Assembly: GCF_031348265.1 (NCBI RefSeq) | Contig: NZ_CP133771.1 | Location: 434,001-498,000, forward strand | DNA length: 64,000 bases | Direction: 5' to 3' | DNA from: Streptomyces collinus | GTDB lineage: Bacteria > Actinomycetota > Actinomycetes > Streptomycetales > Streptomycetaceae | Part shown: positions 47,124 through 55,784 of the stretch, piece after piece | How positions within the stretch are numbered: position 1 is the first letter of the stretch | How the letters are laid out: each line of letters starts with the position of its first letter | Program-made: the position numbers and the translations under genes | Notes under the pieces: generated by a model | Seen by the model: the letters and a program-made list of their open reading frames with translations, nothing else | Told to the model about the DNA's origin: nothing | The model's database searches: none

Positions 47124-48565
47124 GCGGGCGGACGGCGCCGTGCGACCCGCAGGAGATCGGGGCGCTGTTCCTGTTCGAGAAGCTCACGCCCGAGCAGCTC
47201 GGCCGGCTGTGCGCCGAGGGGCGCGTGGAGCGGTTCGAGCCCGGGCCCGTGTACGCCGAAGGGGACCCCGCCACCTGCTTCTACGTGATGCTCGAAGGCA
47301 CGGTGGTGCTGTACCGCCGGGTCGGCGGGGACGACGTGGAGGTGACCCGGACCTCCCAGCGCGGGGTGTACGCGGGGTCGATGCAGGCGTATCTGGGCGA
47401 CCGGGTGCGGCAGGTCTACAACAACTCCATGCGCGTCACGGAGCCGACGCGGTTCTTCGTGCTGCCCGCCGACACGTTCGCGGGGATCATGCAGGAGTGG
47501 TTCCCGATGGCCGTGCATCTGCTGGAGGGGCTGTTCTTCGGTTCGAAGAGCGCGCAGCGGGCCATCGGCCAGCGTGAACGGCTGCTGGCGCTGGGCTCGT
47601 TGTCCGCGGGGCTCACGCACGAGCTGAACAACCCGGCAGCGGCGGCCGTGCGGGCGACGGCGACTTTGCGGGAACGGGTCGGCAAGATGCGCCACAAGCT
47701 GGCGGTCATCGCGCAGGGTTCGTACTCCCCGGAGGTCATGGCCAACCTGATCGACATCCAGGAGCGCACGGCCGAACGGGTCGCGAAGGCACCGGCGCTG
47801 AGTCCGCTGGAGGCCTCCGACCGGGAGGACACCGTGACCGACTGGCTGGACGACCAGGGCATCCCGGAGGGCTGGCGGATCGCGCCCACCTTCGTCCAGG
47901 CCGGTCTCGACGTGGACTGGCTGGACCAGGTCAAGGCGGCGGTGGACGAGGACATCCTGCCCAGCGCGATCGGGTGGCTCAACTACACCGTCGAGACCGA
48001 GCTGCTGATGGACGAGATCAACGACTCGACCGCCCGCATCTCGCACCTCGTGGACGCGGCGAAGCAGTACTCTCAGCTCGACCGGGCGCCCTTCCGCCAC
48101 GCCGACGTGCACGAACTCCTCGACTCCACGCTGCTGATGCTGTCGGGCAAGATCGGCAAGCGGATCAAGGTCGTCAAGGACTACGACCGTACGCTGCCGG
48201 AGATCCCCGCGTATCCGGCGGAGCTCAACCAGGTGTGGACGAACCTCATCGACAACGCGGTGGCGGCGATGAGCAGTGCCGGCGGGGAGGGGACGTTGAC
48301 GGTGCGGACGGCCTCGGACCACGACCGGCTGCTGGTGGAGTTCCGCGACACGGGCGTCGGGATCCCGGCGGAGGACCGTGGGCGGATCTTCGATCCCTTC
48401 TTCACGACCAAGCCGGTGGGTGAGGGGACCGGGCTCGGGCTCGACATCTCCTGGCGGATCGTGGTCAACAAGCACCACGGGAACATCCAGGTGGAGTCGG
48501 AGCCGGGCGACACGCGTTTCCAGGTACTGCTTCCGCTGACAGCGGTCGAGGAGGAGTCGGCATGA
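47120..48565 (+). CDS. Histidine kinase with N-terminal cyclic-nucleotide-binding domain
   Basis: Predicted 481 residues without membrane helices. Residues 15-130 form a cNMP-type beta roll (FEPGPVYAEGDPATCFYVMLEG, then GVYAGSMQAYLG). His167 in LTHELNNPAAAA is the phosphorylation site, followed by a long helical insert and a GHKL catalytic domain: NQVWTNLIDNAVAAM (N box), DTGVGIPAEDRGRIFDPFFTTK, GTGLGLDI. It overlaps both neighbours (GTGA and ATGA). The cognate receiver is almost certainly the upstream fusion protein. Confidence 0.93.
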   Translation: MSGRTAPCDPQEIGALFLFEKLTPEQLGRLCAEGRVERFEPGPVYAEGDPATCFYVMLEGTVVLYRRVGGDDVEVTRTSQRGVYAGSMQAYLGDRVRQVYNNSMRVTEPTRFFVLPADTFAGIMQEWFPMAVHLLEGLFFGSKSAQRAIGQRERLLALGSLSAGLTHELNNPAAAAVRATATLRERVGKMRHKLAVIAQGSYSPEVMANLIDIQERTAERVAKAPALSPLEASDREDTVTDWLDDQGIPEGWRIAPTFVQAGLDVDWLDQVKAAVDEDILPSAIGWLNYTVETELLMDEINDSTARISHLVDAAKQYSQLDRAPFRHADVHELLDSTLLMLSGKIGKRIKVVKDYDRTLPEIPAYPAELNQVWTNLIDNAVAAMSSAGGEGTLTVRTASDHDRLLVEFRDTGVGIPAEDRGRIFDPFFTTKPVGEGTGLGLDISWRIVVNKHHGNIQVESEPGDTRFQVLLPLTAVEEESA

Positions 48566-48915
48566 GTGCGGAGAACGGAATCGACCCGGGTGCCGCGCCG
48601 AGCGGCAGTGGCTGCGCGGAGTGCGACGCGGCGGGCGGGTGGTGGTTCCATCTGCGGCGGTGTGCGCAGTGCGGGCACGTGGGGTGCTGTGACAGTTCGC
48701 CGGCGAAGCACGCGACGGGGCATTTCCGGGAGACCGGGCATCCGTTCGTGCAGAGCTTCGAGCCGGGTGAGGACTGGTACTGGAACTACGAGACGAACGA
48801 GTTGTACGAGGGCGGGCCCGAGCTGGCCGAGCCGGCGAGTCATCCGGCCGACCAGCCCGCGCCGGGGCCGGCGGGGCGGGTGCCCGGCGACTGGGCGAAG
48901 ATTCTGCGCGCCTAG
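48562..48915 (+). CDS. UBP-type zinc finger protein
   Basis: Predicted 117 residues. CAECDAAGGWWFHLRRCAQCG, then GCCDSSPAKHATGHFRETGHPFVQS carry the Cys/His ligands of the UBP finger that in eukaryotes binds the ubiquitin C-terminus. Bacterial members are small single-domain proteins of unknown ligand. The ATG overlaps the kinase stop. The C-terminal 45 residues are Pro/Glu-rich and probably unstructured. Coupled translation implies function with the kinase and flavoprotein. Confidence 0.92.
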   Translation: MSAENGIDPGAAPSGSGCAECDAAGGWWFHLRRCAQCGHVGCCDSSPAKHATGHFRETGHPFVQSFEPGEDWYWNYETNELYEGGPELAEPASHPADQPAPGPAGRVPGDWAKILRA

Positions 48916-49029
48916 CAGACCGAGGCTTTCCGACGCACGGTGGACGCGCTGGCCGGTGGCCCGTCGCGCGCCCACGCGGCGGAGCCGCACCACGTCAAAG
49001 CCCCGCACCCCTGAAAGAAAGTTGGTTCC

Positions 49030-51966
49030 GTGCAGCAGGCGTCATCGGCCACGCCCGTCGTCGGACGGGATGCCGAACTCACGCGGCTCTCCGGTGTACT
49101 GGAGCGTGCGCGAGGCGGTGAGGCCAGGGCCGTGCTGATCGCCGGGGACGCCGGCGTCGGCAAGACCCGGGTGCTGGACGAGGCCGGGGGGCTGGCCGCC
49201 GCGACGGGTATGACCGTGGTCACCGGGCACTGTGTGGATCTCGGTGACGTCGGGCTGCCGTATCTGCCGTTCACCGAGATCCTGGGGGCGCTGGCCGCCG
49301 ACGAGCGGTTCGCGGGTGCCCTGGCCGCGTATCCCGCGGTCGAGCGGCTGCTGGGGGCCGGTTCCGATGCCGTGCGGGACGTGGACGGGCGGTTGCGACT
49401 GTTCGAGGGGATGGCGGGCCTGCTGGCCGATGTGGCGGAGGTCGCGCCGCTGTTGCTCGTGCTGGAGGATCTGCACTGGGCCGACCAGTCCTCGCGGGAT
49501 CTGCTGCGGTTCCTGCTGGGCCGGGGCGTGCTCCGGCACCGGCTGGCGGTGTTCGCCTCGTACCGGACCGACGACCTGCACCGCAGGCATCCGCTGCGGC
49601 CCTTGCTGGCGGAGCTGATACGGCTGCCCGTCGTCGAGCGGCTGGAGTTGCGGCCGCTGGCCGACCCCGATGTGGACCGGCTGGTGCGCGCCCTGGAGCC
49701 GAGGCCGCTGCCGGAGGCGACGGTGCGGCGGATCGTGGAGCGGGCCGAGGGGAACGCGTTCTACGCGGAGGAGTTGCTGGCCGCCACGGACACGGAGTCC
49801 GGTGGGGTGCCCAGCGGGCTCGCCGATGTGCTGCTGATCCGCTTCGAGCAGCTGTCCGAGACCGCGCAGCAGGTGCTGCGGACCGCCGCCGTCGCCGGGC
49901 GCCGGGTGGATCACGATCTGCTGCGGGAGGCTGCCGGGCTGCCGGAGACGGAGCTGGAGTCGGCACTGCGGGCCGCGGTGGGGCGGCAACTGCTCGTCGC
50001 CGGGGACGACGACACGTACTCCTTTCGGCACGCCCTCGCCCGCGAAGCCGTCTACGCCGATCTGCTGCCCGGGGAGCGGGCGAGGCTGCACGGCGCGTTC
50101 GCGCGGCTGCTCGCCGGGCGCGGGCACCGCCCCGAGAGTGCCGCCGAGCGCGCCCATCACTACCGGGAGAGCCACGACCTGGCCGAGGCGCTGGCCGCTT
50201 CGCTGGAGGCCGCCGATCACGCCCAGCAGGTCGGCGCGCCGGCCGAGGAGCAGCGGCATCTCGAAACGGCCCTCGATCTGTGGCCGGCCGTCGGAGCCGA
50301 GGCCCGTCCGCCGGGCGGGGGTGTCGACCGGGTGACGCTGACCCTGCGGGCCTCCGCGGCGGCCGCGCACGCCGGGGAACTGCACCGCGCGGTCGCCCTC
50401 ACCCGGTCGGCGCTGGCGGAGCTCGGCCAGGACACCGACTCCGAACTCGCCGCCCGGGTCCGCTACACGCTCGCCGGGGACCTGCTGCGGGTGGACAACC
50501 TGACGGCGGCGTTCGCCTACAGCAGCGAGGCCCTGGCGATGATCCCCGAGGAGCCTGCGTCGCACACGTGGGTGTGGGCGGCGGCCACACACGTCCTGGC
50601 CGCACGCCACGTCGGGGAGAACGAGACCGCGCTGAAGGTCGCCCGCCGGGCCCTGGGAGTGGCGGAGCGGCTGCGGGTGACCGACGCCCAGGCGGACCTG
50701 CTGATCTCGCTGGCCGTTTTCGACGGCGAGGGGCGGCGCGGCCCGGAGGGACGTCAGCGGCTGCTCAAGGCCCGGGAACTGGCCCGGAGTTCGGGCAACG
50801 CGCCCGTCGAGCTGCGCGCCCTGTTCAACCTGGCCATGGGCTGCTACGAGTCCGGTGCCCTGGCGGAGTGCGTGCCCTTCCTGACGGAGGGCCTGGACCG
50901 GGCCCGGCGCGCCGGGCTGCTGTCGTCGCCGTATCCGCTGGAGATGCGCTACCTGCGGCTGCTGGTGCTCAACGTGCTGGGCCGCTGGGACGAGTGTGTG
51001 CGCGCGGCGGCGGCCGACGCAGAGGTGCTGCCGGCCGCCGGCGGGTACACGATGGGCCCCGCGCTGTTCGTGGCCCTCGCGCGGGGTGACGTCGCTGCGG
51101 CCGACCGCGCGCGTGCCCTGCTGGAGGGGCCGTTCGACTGGATGGCCGCCCTGGTTGCGGGCATCGTGCTCACGGAGGCCGCGGCGCTGCGCGGTGATCC
51201 GGAGGAAGCGGTGCGGTGGATGCGGTCCACGGTCACGGCTCTCACCGACGAGACGGGCGCCCGTCCCGATGTGACGGTCCGGCTTGCCGCTCTGGCGCTG
51301 GCGGTGGTGGCCGACACGGCAGCCGGGCTGCGGCTGACCGGGGACGAGGCCGGGGCGCGCCGCTGGACGGACACCGCGTCGGACCTGGTGGAACTGGCCC
51401 GGGCCACCGCCGCCCGGGGCGAGAACGGCACCACTCAGGGCCCCGAGGGGCAGGCGTGGCTGGCGCGGGCCGAGGCGGAGTGGGTCCGGGCCCGGTCCGG
51501 GCCGGACGAGGCGGCCTGGGCGAAGGCGGTGGCCGCGTTCGGCTACGGCGACGTCTACGAGCGGGCGCGGTGCCGGCTCGGGTACGCCGAGGCCCTGGTG
51601 GCGGCCGGGCATCGCGAGGAGGCCGCGGCCGAGGCCCGTGCGGTCCGGGAGACCGCGGACGTCCTGGGCGCCGCGCCCCTGCGGGACCGGGTGGACACCC
51701 TGATCCGTCGTGGCCGGCTGTCGGACAGGCCCGGCCGCGACGGCGGGGCGGCCGTGCTCACCGCGCGCGAGCAGGACGTGCTGCGGCTGCTCGCGCTGGG
51801 CCGCAGCAACCGTCAGATCGGCGAGGAGCTGTTCATCAGCGGCAAGACCGCGAGCGTCCACGTCTCCAACATCCTCGCCAAGCTGGGCGCGTCGAGCCGC
51901 GGCGAGGCCGTGGCGATCGCCTACCGCGAGGGCCTGATCGCCCCGGAGCCGTCGGCCTCCGGCTGA
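49030..51966 (+). CDS. LuxR-family ATP-binding regulator (LAL/MalT-like)
   Basis: Predicted 978 residues. VVGRDAELTRL opens an ATPase domain with Walker A GDAGVGKT (39-46) and Walker B LLLVLEDLHWAD. A long TPR-like helical middle (about 400-900) precedes the LuxR helix-turn-helix: LTAREQDVLRLLALGRSN and SGKTASVHVSNILAKLGA. The GTG start has a weak AAAG-rich leader. LAL proteins often control secondary metabolite or sugar genes; no obvious target adjoins it. Confidence 0.92.
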   Translation: MQQASSATPVVGRDAELTRLSGVLERARGGEARAVLIAGDAGVGKTRVLDEAGGLAAATGMTVVTGHCVDLGDVGLPYLPFTEILGALAADERFAGALAAYPAVERLLGAGSDAVRDVDGRLRLFEGMAGLLADVAEVAPLLLVLEDLHWADQSSRDLLRFLLGRGVLRHRLAVFASYRTDDLHRRHPLRPLLAELIRLPVVERLELRPLADPDVDRLVRALEPRPLPEATVRRIVERAEGNAFYAEELLAATDTESGGVPSGLADVLLIRFEQLSETAQQVLRTAAVAGRRVDHDLLREAAGLPETELESALRAAVGRQLLVAGDDDTYSFRHALAREAVYADLLPGERARLHGAFARLLAGRGHRPESAAERAHHYRESHDLAEALAASLEAADHAQQVGAPAEEQRHLETALDLWPAVGAEARPPGGGVDRVTLTLRASAAAAHAGELHRAVALTRSALAELGQDTDSELAARVRYTLAGDLLRVDNLTAAFAYSSEALAMIPEEPASHTWVWAAATHVLAARHVGENETALKVARRALGVAERLRVTDAQADLLISLAVFDGEGRRGPEGRQRLLKARELARSSGNAPVELRALFNLAMGCYESGALAECVPFLTEGLDRARRAGLLSSPYPLEMRYLRLLVLNVLGRWDECVRAAAADAEVLPAAGGYTMGPALFVALARGDVAAADRARALLEGPFDWMAALVAGIVLTEAAALRGDPEEAVRWMRSTVTALTDETGARPDVTVRLAALALAVVADTAAGLRLTGDEAGARRWTDTASDLVELARATAARGENGTTQGPEGQAWLARAEAEWVRARSGPDEAAWAKAVAAFGYGDVYERARCRLGYAEALVAAGHREEAAAEARAVRETADVLGAAPLRDRVDTLIRRGRLSDRPGRDGGAAVLTAREQDVLRLLALGRSNRQIGEELFISGKTASVHVSNILAKLGASSRGEAVAIAYREGLIAPEPSASG

Positions 51967-52033
51967 CCGGGCGGGCCGCGCCGGGGCGTGGCGTGCCGGG
52001 GGGGTGCGGCGTGCGGGGGCATGGCGTGCGGGG

Positions 52034-53275
52034 TCAGCGGGTCCGGCAGTCGAGGCTCCCGGGATCGACGGCGTCGGACATCGCCCGCATCCCCTGGTCG
52101 TTGGGGTGCAGGTGGTCGCCGCCGTCGAAGGCGGGCAGCATCCGTTCGGGGTCGGAGGGACTGCGCAGGACGCGGTCGAAGTCGGTGACCGCGTCGAACT
52201 CGCCGCTGTCGCGGATGAAGGCGTTGACCTGCCGCCGCACCGCTTCCCCGGCGGGGTCCCATTCCTGCCAGCCCTTGTAGGGCGCGATCGTGGCGCCGAC
52301 GACGCACTTCCCGGCCGCGTGCGCCCGGTCGATCAGCTTGCGGTACCCGGCGATCAGCCCGGCGCCCGTGGCCCCGGGCTCGGCCTTGATGTCGTTGACG
52401 CCCTGGAAGAGGAACACGGTGCGCACGCCCGGCAGGGACAGCGCGTCCCGTTCCATGCGGTTCAGTGCGCTCTGCCCGGGACCGTCGAGGAGGACCTTGT
52501 TCCCGGCGATGCCCGCGTTGGCCACGCCTTCGACCGTGGTGCCGGATGCGGCCAGGCGGCGGGCCAGGTAGTCGGGCCAGCGGCGGTTGCGGTCGGTCGT
52601 GGACTGCCAGCCGTCGGTGATGGAGTCGCCGAGGGCGGCCACGGCGCCGGTCCCCTTGCGGGGCCGCACGGTGACGGCGTCGAGGTAGGACCAGGAGCCG
52701 GTCCGCCGCTTCCAGTGGGCGGCGTCCTCCTCGGCGGTGTGGTCGCCGGATGTGGTGTACGACGTCTGCATCGCCAGCCAGTGCCCGGTGCGCGGGCCGC
52801 CCGCCCGGGGCACGTACAGGCTGACGGCGAGGGTGCGCCCGGCGGGGACGTGGCCGGGCAGCGGGTCGCTGTAGACGATGCCGCCGGCGGGGACGGTGAC
52901 GGAGCGGTCGCCGCCGAAGGTGAGACGCCTGTTGCTGCCGGGGACGAGTGCGGCGCCACGGCGTTGCAGTCCCGCGTGGACGTTCCCGAACGTCACCGGC
53001 CGGTCGCCGAAGGCGTTGGACAGCCGCACCCTCAGGTCGCTGCCGCCGACGCTGGTGTGCACCATCAGCCGGTAGCCGCGGTCCTTCGCCGCCTCGCCGA
53101 CGTGGCCCGCGGAGGAGGCCCAGGTGACCACGCCGCGCCCGGCCGCCGTGGGAGCGCCGGGCGGCGGGGTCGGCTGGTCCCCCGGGGGTACCGTGCCGGT
53201 CCCGCAGCCCAGCGCGACGCAGGTGGAGAGGGCGGCCAGGGCGGCACGACAGCGGGGGCGTGCGGTGCGGGGCAT
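52034..53275 (-). CDS. Secreted SGNH/GDSL hydrolase
   Basis: Predicted 413 residues. The first 27 look like a secretion signal with a possible, non-ideal lipobox at ALGC. A beta-rich region (about 45-200) precedes the SGNH fold: AALGDSITDGWQ (catalytic Ser), VANAGIAGNK, LFQGVNDIK and DGGDHLHPNDQG (catalytic Asp/His). ATG 53275 has AAGGAG nine bases upstream. Likely an extracellular esterase or lipase acting on polysaccharide esters or lipids. Confidence 0.88.
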   Translation of the reverse strand: MPRTARPRCRAALAALSTCVALGCGTGTVPPGDQPTPPPGAPTAAGRGVVTWASSAGHVGEAAKDRGYRLMVHTSVGGSDLRVRLSNAFGDRPVTFGNVHAGLQRRGAALVPGSNRRLTFGGDRSVTVPAGGIVYSDPLPGHVPAGRTLAVSLYVPRAGGPRTGHWLAMQTSYTTSGDHTAEEDAAHWKRRTGSWSYLDAVTVRPRKGTGAVAALGDSITDGWQSTTDRNRRWPDYLARRLAASGTTVEGVANAGIAGNKVLLDGPGQSALNRMERDALSLPGVRTVFLFQGVNDIKAEPGATGAGLIAGYRKLIDRAHAAGKCVVGATIAPYKGWQEWDPAGEAVRRQVNAFIRDSGEFDAVTDFDRVLRSPSDPERMLPAFDGGDHLHPNDQGMRAMSDAVDPGSLDCRTR

Positions 53276-53313
53276 CGTCGGCGCTCCTTCGGCCGGTCGG
53301 TCGGATACGGGCG

Positions 53314-53374
53314 GTGTCGCGGGACGAGGTTCCTGGTGTGCGAGGAACCTGCTGGTCGTCCCGGCGTACGACAC
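53314..53374. repeat. Nested three-arm inverted repeat in a divergent promoter region
   Basis: Three nested pairs share one centre: GTGTCG/CGACAC, CGGGACGA/TCGTCCCG and AGGTTCCT/AGGAACCT. It lies between the SGNH and TerD-CAP genes and could be an operator cluster or a leader structure. Confidence 0.5.
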
Positions 53375-53569
53375 GGTAGTGGGCGCCCGCCGACCCTGTG
53401 CGGGGTGGCCCCTGCGGGCGTGCCGCGCCGCTGCGCCGGCCGGGCGCGAAGCCGACGCGCCCGGCGTCGGCCGGGGCGGCCGCGACGGGGAGGCCTGTGC
53501 GGGAACCCCTGTGCTCCGGCGGCCGTTGTCCGGGCAACCGGTCCCGCGCGGGGAGGGCAGGGCGGCACG

Positions 53570-54862
53570 ATGAACGAGTTGGTTCCCGGGGGAAATCTGA
53601 CCCTCCCCGGCGGTGCGGTGAGCGTCCGGGTGCCCGGGCCGTTCGACGTGTCCGCGCTCGTGACGGACGACGGCGGAAAGGTCCGTGACGACGGCGACTT
53701 CGTCTTCTACAACCAGCCGTCGGCGCCGGGAGCCGTCCTGCGGGGCGACACGCTCACCGTTGACCCGCCGGGGCTGCGCACCGGCGCGACCCGGGTCACC
53801 GTCGTCGTCAGCCCCTCGGACCCCGCGACCGCGCTCGGCGGCCTGCCCTCCCCCACGCTCCAGGTCAGCGACGCGAACGGCGGCCCGCTCGCCCGCTTCA
53901 CCCCGCCGCCCCCTGGACGGGAGACGGTACTGCTGCTCGTGGAGCTCTACCGGCGCGGCGGCCGCTGGAAGCTGCGCGCCCTGGGACAGGGGTACGCCGA
54001 CGGACTGGCGGGCCTCGCACGGGACTTCGGCGTCGACGTCGTGGACGGCACACCCCCCGACGCCTCCCCCTCCGCCCCCGGCCCCGACCCCGACGGCTTC
54101 CTGCCCTTGGTCAACTCCGCGCGGGCCGCGGCCGGTTCGCCACCCCTCCGCCTGGACGCCCGCCTGGTGTCGGCGGCTCGCGAGCACGCCGCAGCCATGG
54201 CCGCCGCCGGGCGTCTCGGCGTCGAGACGCCCGACGGCGTCTCCGTCTACCAGCGTGTCGTCGGCTCCGGGTTCACGTACCTCGCCGTCGGCGAGCATCT
54301 GGTGTCCGGACCGCGCACGGCCGCCGAGTTCGTCGCGTACTGCGTCCGCACGGACGGGGCCCGGCGCACCCTGCACGACCCGGCGTTCACCCACGCCGGA
54401 CTCGCCCACGTGCACGACGGCCCGTCCGGTGACACCTTCTGGACAGCGCTGTGGGCCAGGCCGTTCACGCCGGACGGGCTGGCGGGCACGGCGGCGGCCG
54501 TCGTCGACCTCACCAACCGGGAGCGAGGCCGGGCCGGGCTCCCGCCCCTGGCCGGCGACCCGTTGCTCGCCACGGCGGCCCAGGCGCACAGCGCGGACAT
54601 GGTGGCCCGGGCTTTCTACTCCCACACCGCCCCCGGCGGTTCGCAGCCCTGGGACCGGGCGGCCGCGGCCGGTTCGACCCGGCGGGCCGTCGGCGAGAAC
54701 ATCGCCTGCGGCCAGCGTTCCCCCGCCGACGTCGTGGAGGGCTGGATGAACAGTCCCGGCCACCGGGCCAACATCCTCAATCCGGGCTTCACCCACATCG
54801 GCATCGGCTTCGCCGGCGGCGGCCGGGCGGGCACCTACTGGACGCAGCTCTTCGGCGGTTGA
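53570..54862 (+). CDS. TerD-like domain fused to two CAP (SCP) domains
   Basis: Predicted 430 residues with no signal peptide or membrane segment. Residues 1-160 match the TerD/TerX beta sandwich (LVPGGNLTLPGG, FVFYNQPSAP, LLVELYRRGGRWKLRALGQGYADGL). After a Pro-rich linker come two CAP domains: a degenerate one (176-300; VNSARAAAGSPPLRLD, VGEHLVSG) and a complete one (310-430; LTNRERGRAGLPPL, YSHTAPGG, VGENIACG, WMNSPGHRANILNPGF). CAP domains are usually secreted; here the TerD part implies the cytoplasm or a leaderless route. ATG 53570 follows GGGAGGGCAGGG. Confidence 0.86.
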   Translation: MNELVPGGNLTLPGGAVSVRVPGPFDVSALVTDDGGKVRDDGDFVFYNQPSAPGAVLRGDTLTVDPPGLRTGATRVTVVVSPSDPATALGGLPSPTLQVSDANGGPLARFTPPPPGRETVLLLVELYRRGGRWKLRALGQGYADGLAGLARDFGVDVVDGTPPDASPSAPGPDPDGFLPLVNSARAAAGSPPLRLDARLVSAAREHAAAMAAAGRLGVETPDGVSVYQRVVGSGFTYLAVGEHLVSGPRTAAEFVAYCVRTDGARRTLHDPAFTHAGLAHVHDGPSGDTFWTALWARPFTPDGLAGTAAAVVDLTNRERGRAGLPPLAGDPLLATAAQAHSADMVARAFYSHTAPGGSQPWDRAAAAGSTRRAVGENIACGQRSPADVVEGWMNSPGHRANILNPGFTHIGIGFAGGGRAGTYWTQLFGG

Positions 54863-54937
54863 CGCCGGGGACCACGCCGCGGGACCCGGTCTCGCGCGAT
54901 CTTGGCGGAGGGAGACGCTCCGGGCGAGGATGCCGGT

Positions 54938-55615
54938 ATGAAGGGTGAACTCTTTTCCAGTGAGCACATGGTGCAGCCGGCCGTGACGCCGGGTATGACG
55001 ATCGAGAACTCCAAGTGCGTCCGTTACACGGTGAACGGCGAGATGCTCGCCCGGCAGGGCGCGATGATCTCCTACCGGGGCAACCTCCAGTTCGAGCGCA
55101 AGGGCCAGGGCGTGGGCGGCATGCTCAAACGCGCGGTCACCGGTGAGGGGCTGCCGCTGATGGCGGTGCGCGGGCAGGGCGAGGCCTGGTTCGCGCACGA
55201 GGCGCAGAACTGTTTCATCGTCGACGTCGAGCCCGGTGACGAGTTCACGGTCAACGGCCGCAACGTCCTGTGTTTCGACGCCACGTTGTCGTACCGCATC
55301 GCGACCGTGAAGGGCGCCGGCATCACCGGCGGCGGCCTGTTCAACAGCGTCTTCACCGGGCACGGCAAGCTGGGCCTGGTGTGCGAGGGCAATCCGCTCG
55401 TCATCCCCGTCTCACCGCAGTACCCGGTGTACGTCGACACGGACGCGATCGTCGGCTGGACCGCGGGCCTGCAGACCTCCCTGCACCGCTCCCAGTCCAT
55501 CGGCTCCATGCTGCGCGGCGGCTCCGGCGAGGCGGTGCAACTGCTGCTCCAGGGCGAGGGCTACGTCGTCGTCCGGCCGAGCGAGGCGACACCGCAGAAG
55601 GCCGGCCAGCACTGA
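54938..55615 (+). CDS. AIM24 family protein
   Basis: Predicted 225 residues. NSKCVRYTVNGEMLARQGAMISYRG, the LKRAVTGEGLPLMAVRGQGEAWFAHEAQN block and GEGYVVVRPSE are typical of the AIM24/TRAP-like beta-helix family, often found beside TerD genes. ATG 54938 has GAGG nine bases upstream; an in-frame start at 54902 lacks a site. It follows the TerD-CAP gene by 75 bases and may be cotranscribed. Biochemical role unknown. Confidence 0.88.
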   Translation: MKGELFSSEHMVQPAVTPGMTIENSKCVRYTVNGEMLARQGAMISYRGNLQFERKGQGVGGMLKRAVTGEGLPLMAVRGQGEAWFAHEAQNCFIVDVEPGDEFTVNGRNVLCFDATLSYRIATVKGAGITGGGLFNSVFTGHGKLGLVCEGNPLVIPVSPQYPVYVDTDAIVGWTAGLQTSLHRSQSIGSMLRGGSGEAVQLLLQGEGYVVVRPSEATPQKAGQH

Positions 55616-55689
55616 ATGCCCGTCAGGTGATCTGCGCCTCAGAGGCAACCCGGTCCGTGCCGCCGACGTCTTGACCGGCAACAGGTGAT

Positions 55690-55712
55690 GCCCTGGCCCT
55701 TGTGGCCAGGGC
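55690..55712 (+). terminator. Hairpin after the AIM24 gene
   Basis: GCCCTGGCC, loop CTTGT, GGCCAGGGC, then a T/C-rich stretch. It lies 75 bases after the stop and 12 bases before the large palindrome. Confidence 0.65.
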
Positions 55713-55724
55713 AGGTTTCCCTTC

Positions 55725-55767
55725 TATGCACACCATGTATACGCACTGTGTATACATGGTGTGCATA
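55725..55767. promoter_or_regulatory. Perfect 43-bp palindrome upstream of the TPR-polyprenyl synthase pair
   Basis: TATGCACACCATGTATAC (18 bases), loop GCACTGT, then the exact complement. Each arm contains GTATAC. It begins just after a terminator and ends 17 bases before ATG 55785, so it must cover the promoter or form a leader hairpin. About 43% GC against roughly 72% around it. Confidence 0.75.
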
Positions 55768-55784
55768 CGGACCGAAAGGCATCG

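Noticed and set aside
49042..51861. 939-codon minus-strand frame over the LuxR-type regulator gene
   Set aside because: Fully antisense to a protein with clear Walker and LuxR motifs; Gln/Arg/Pro-rich shadow.
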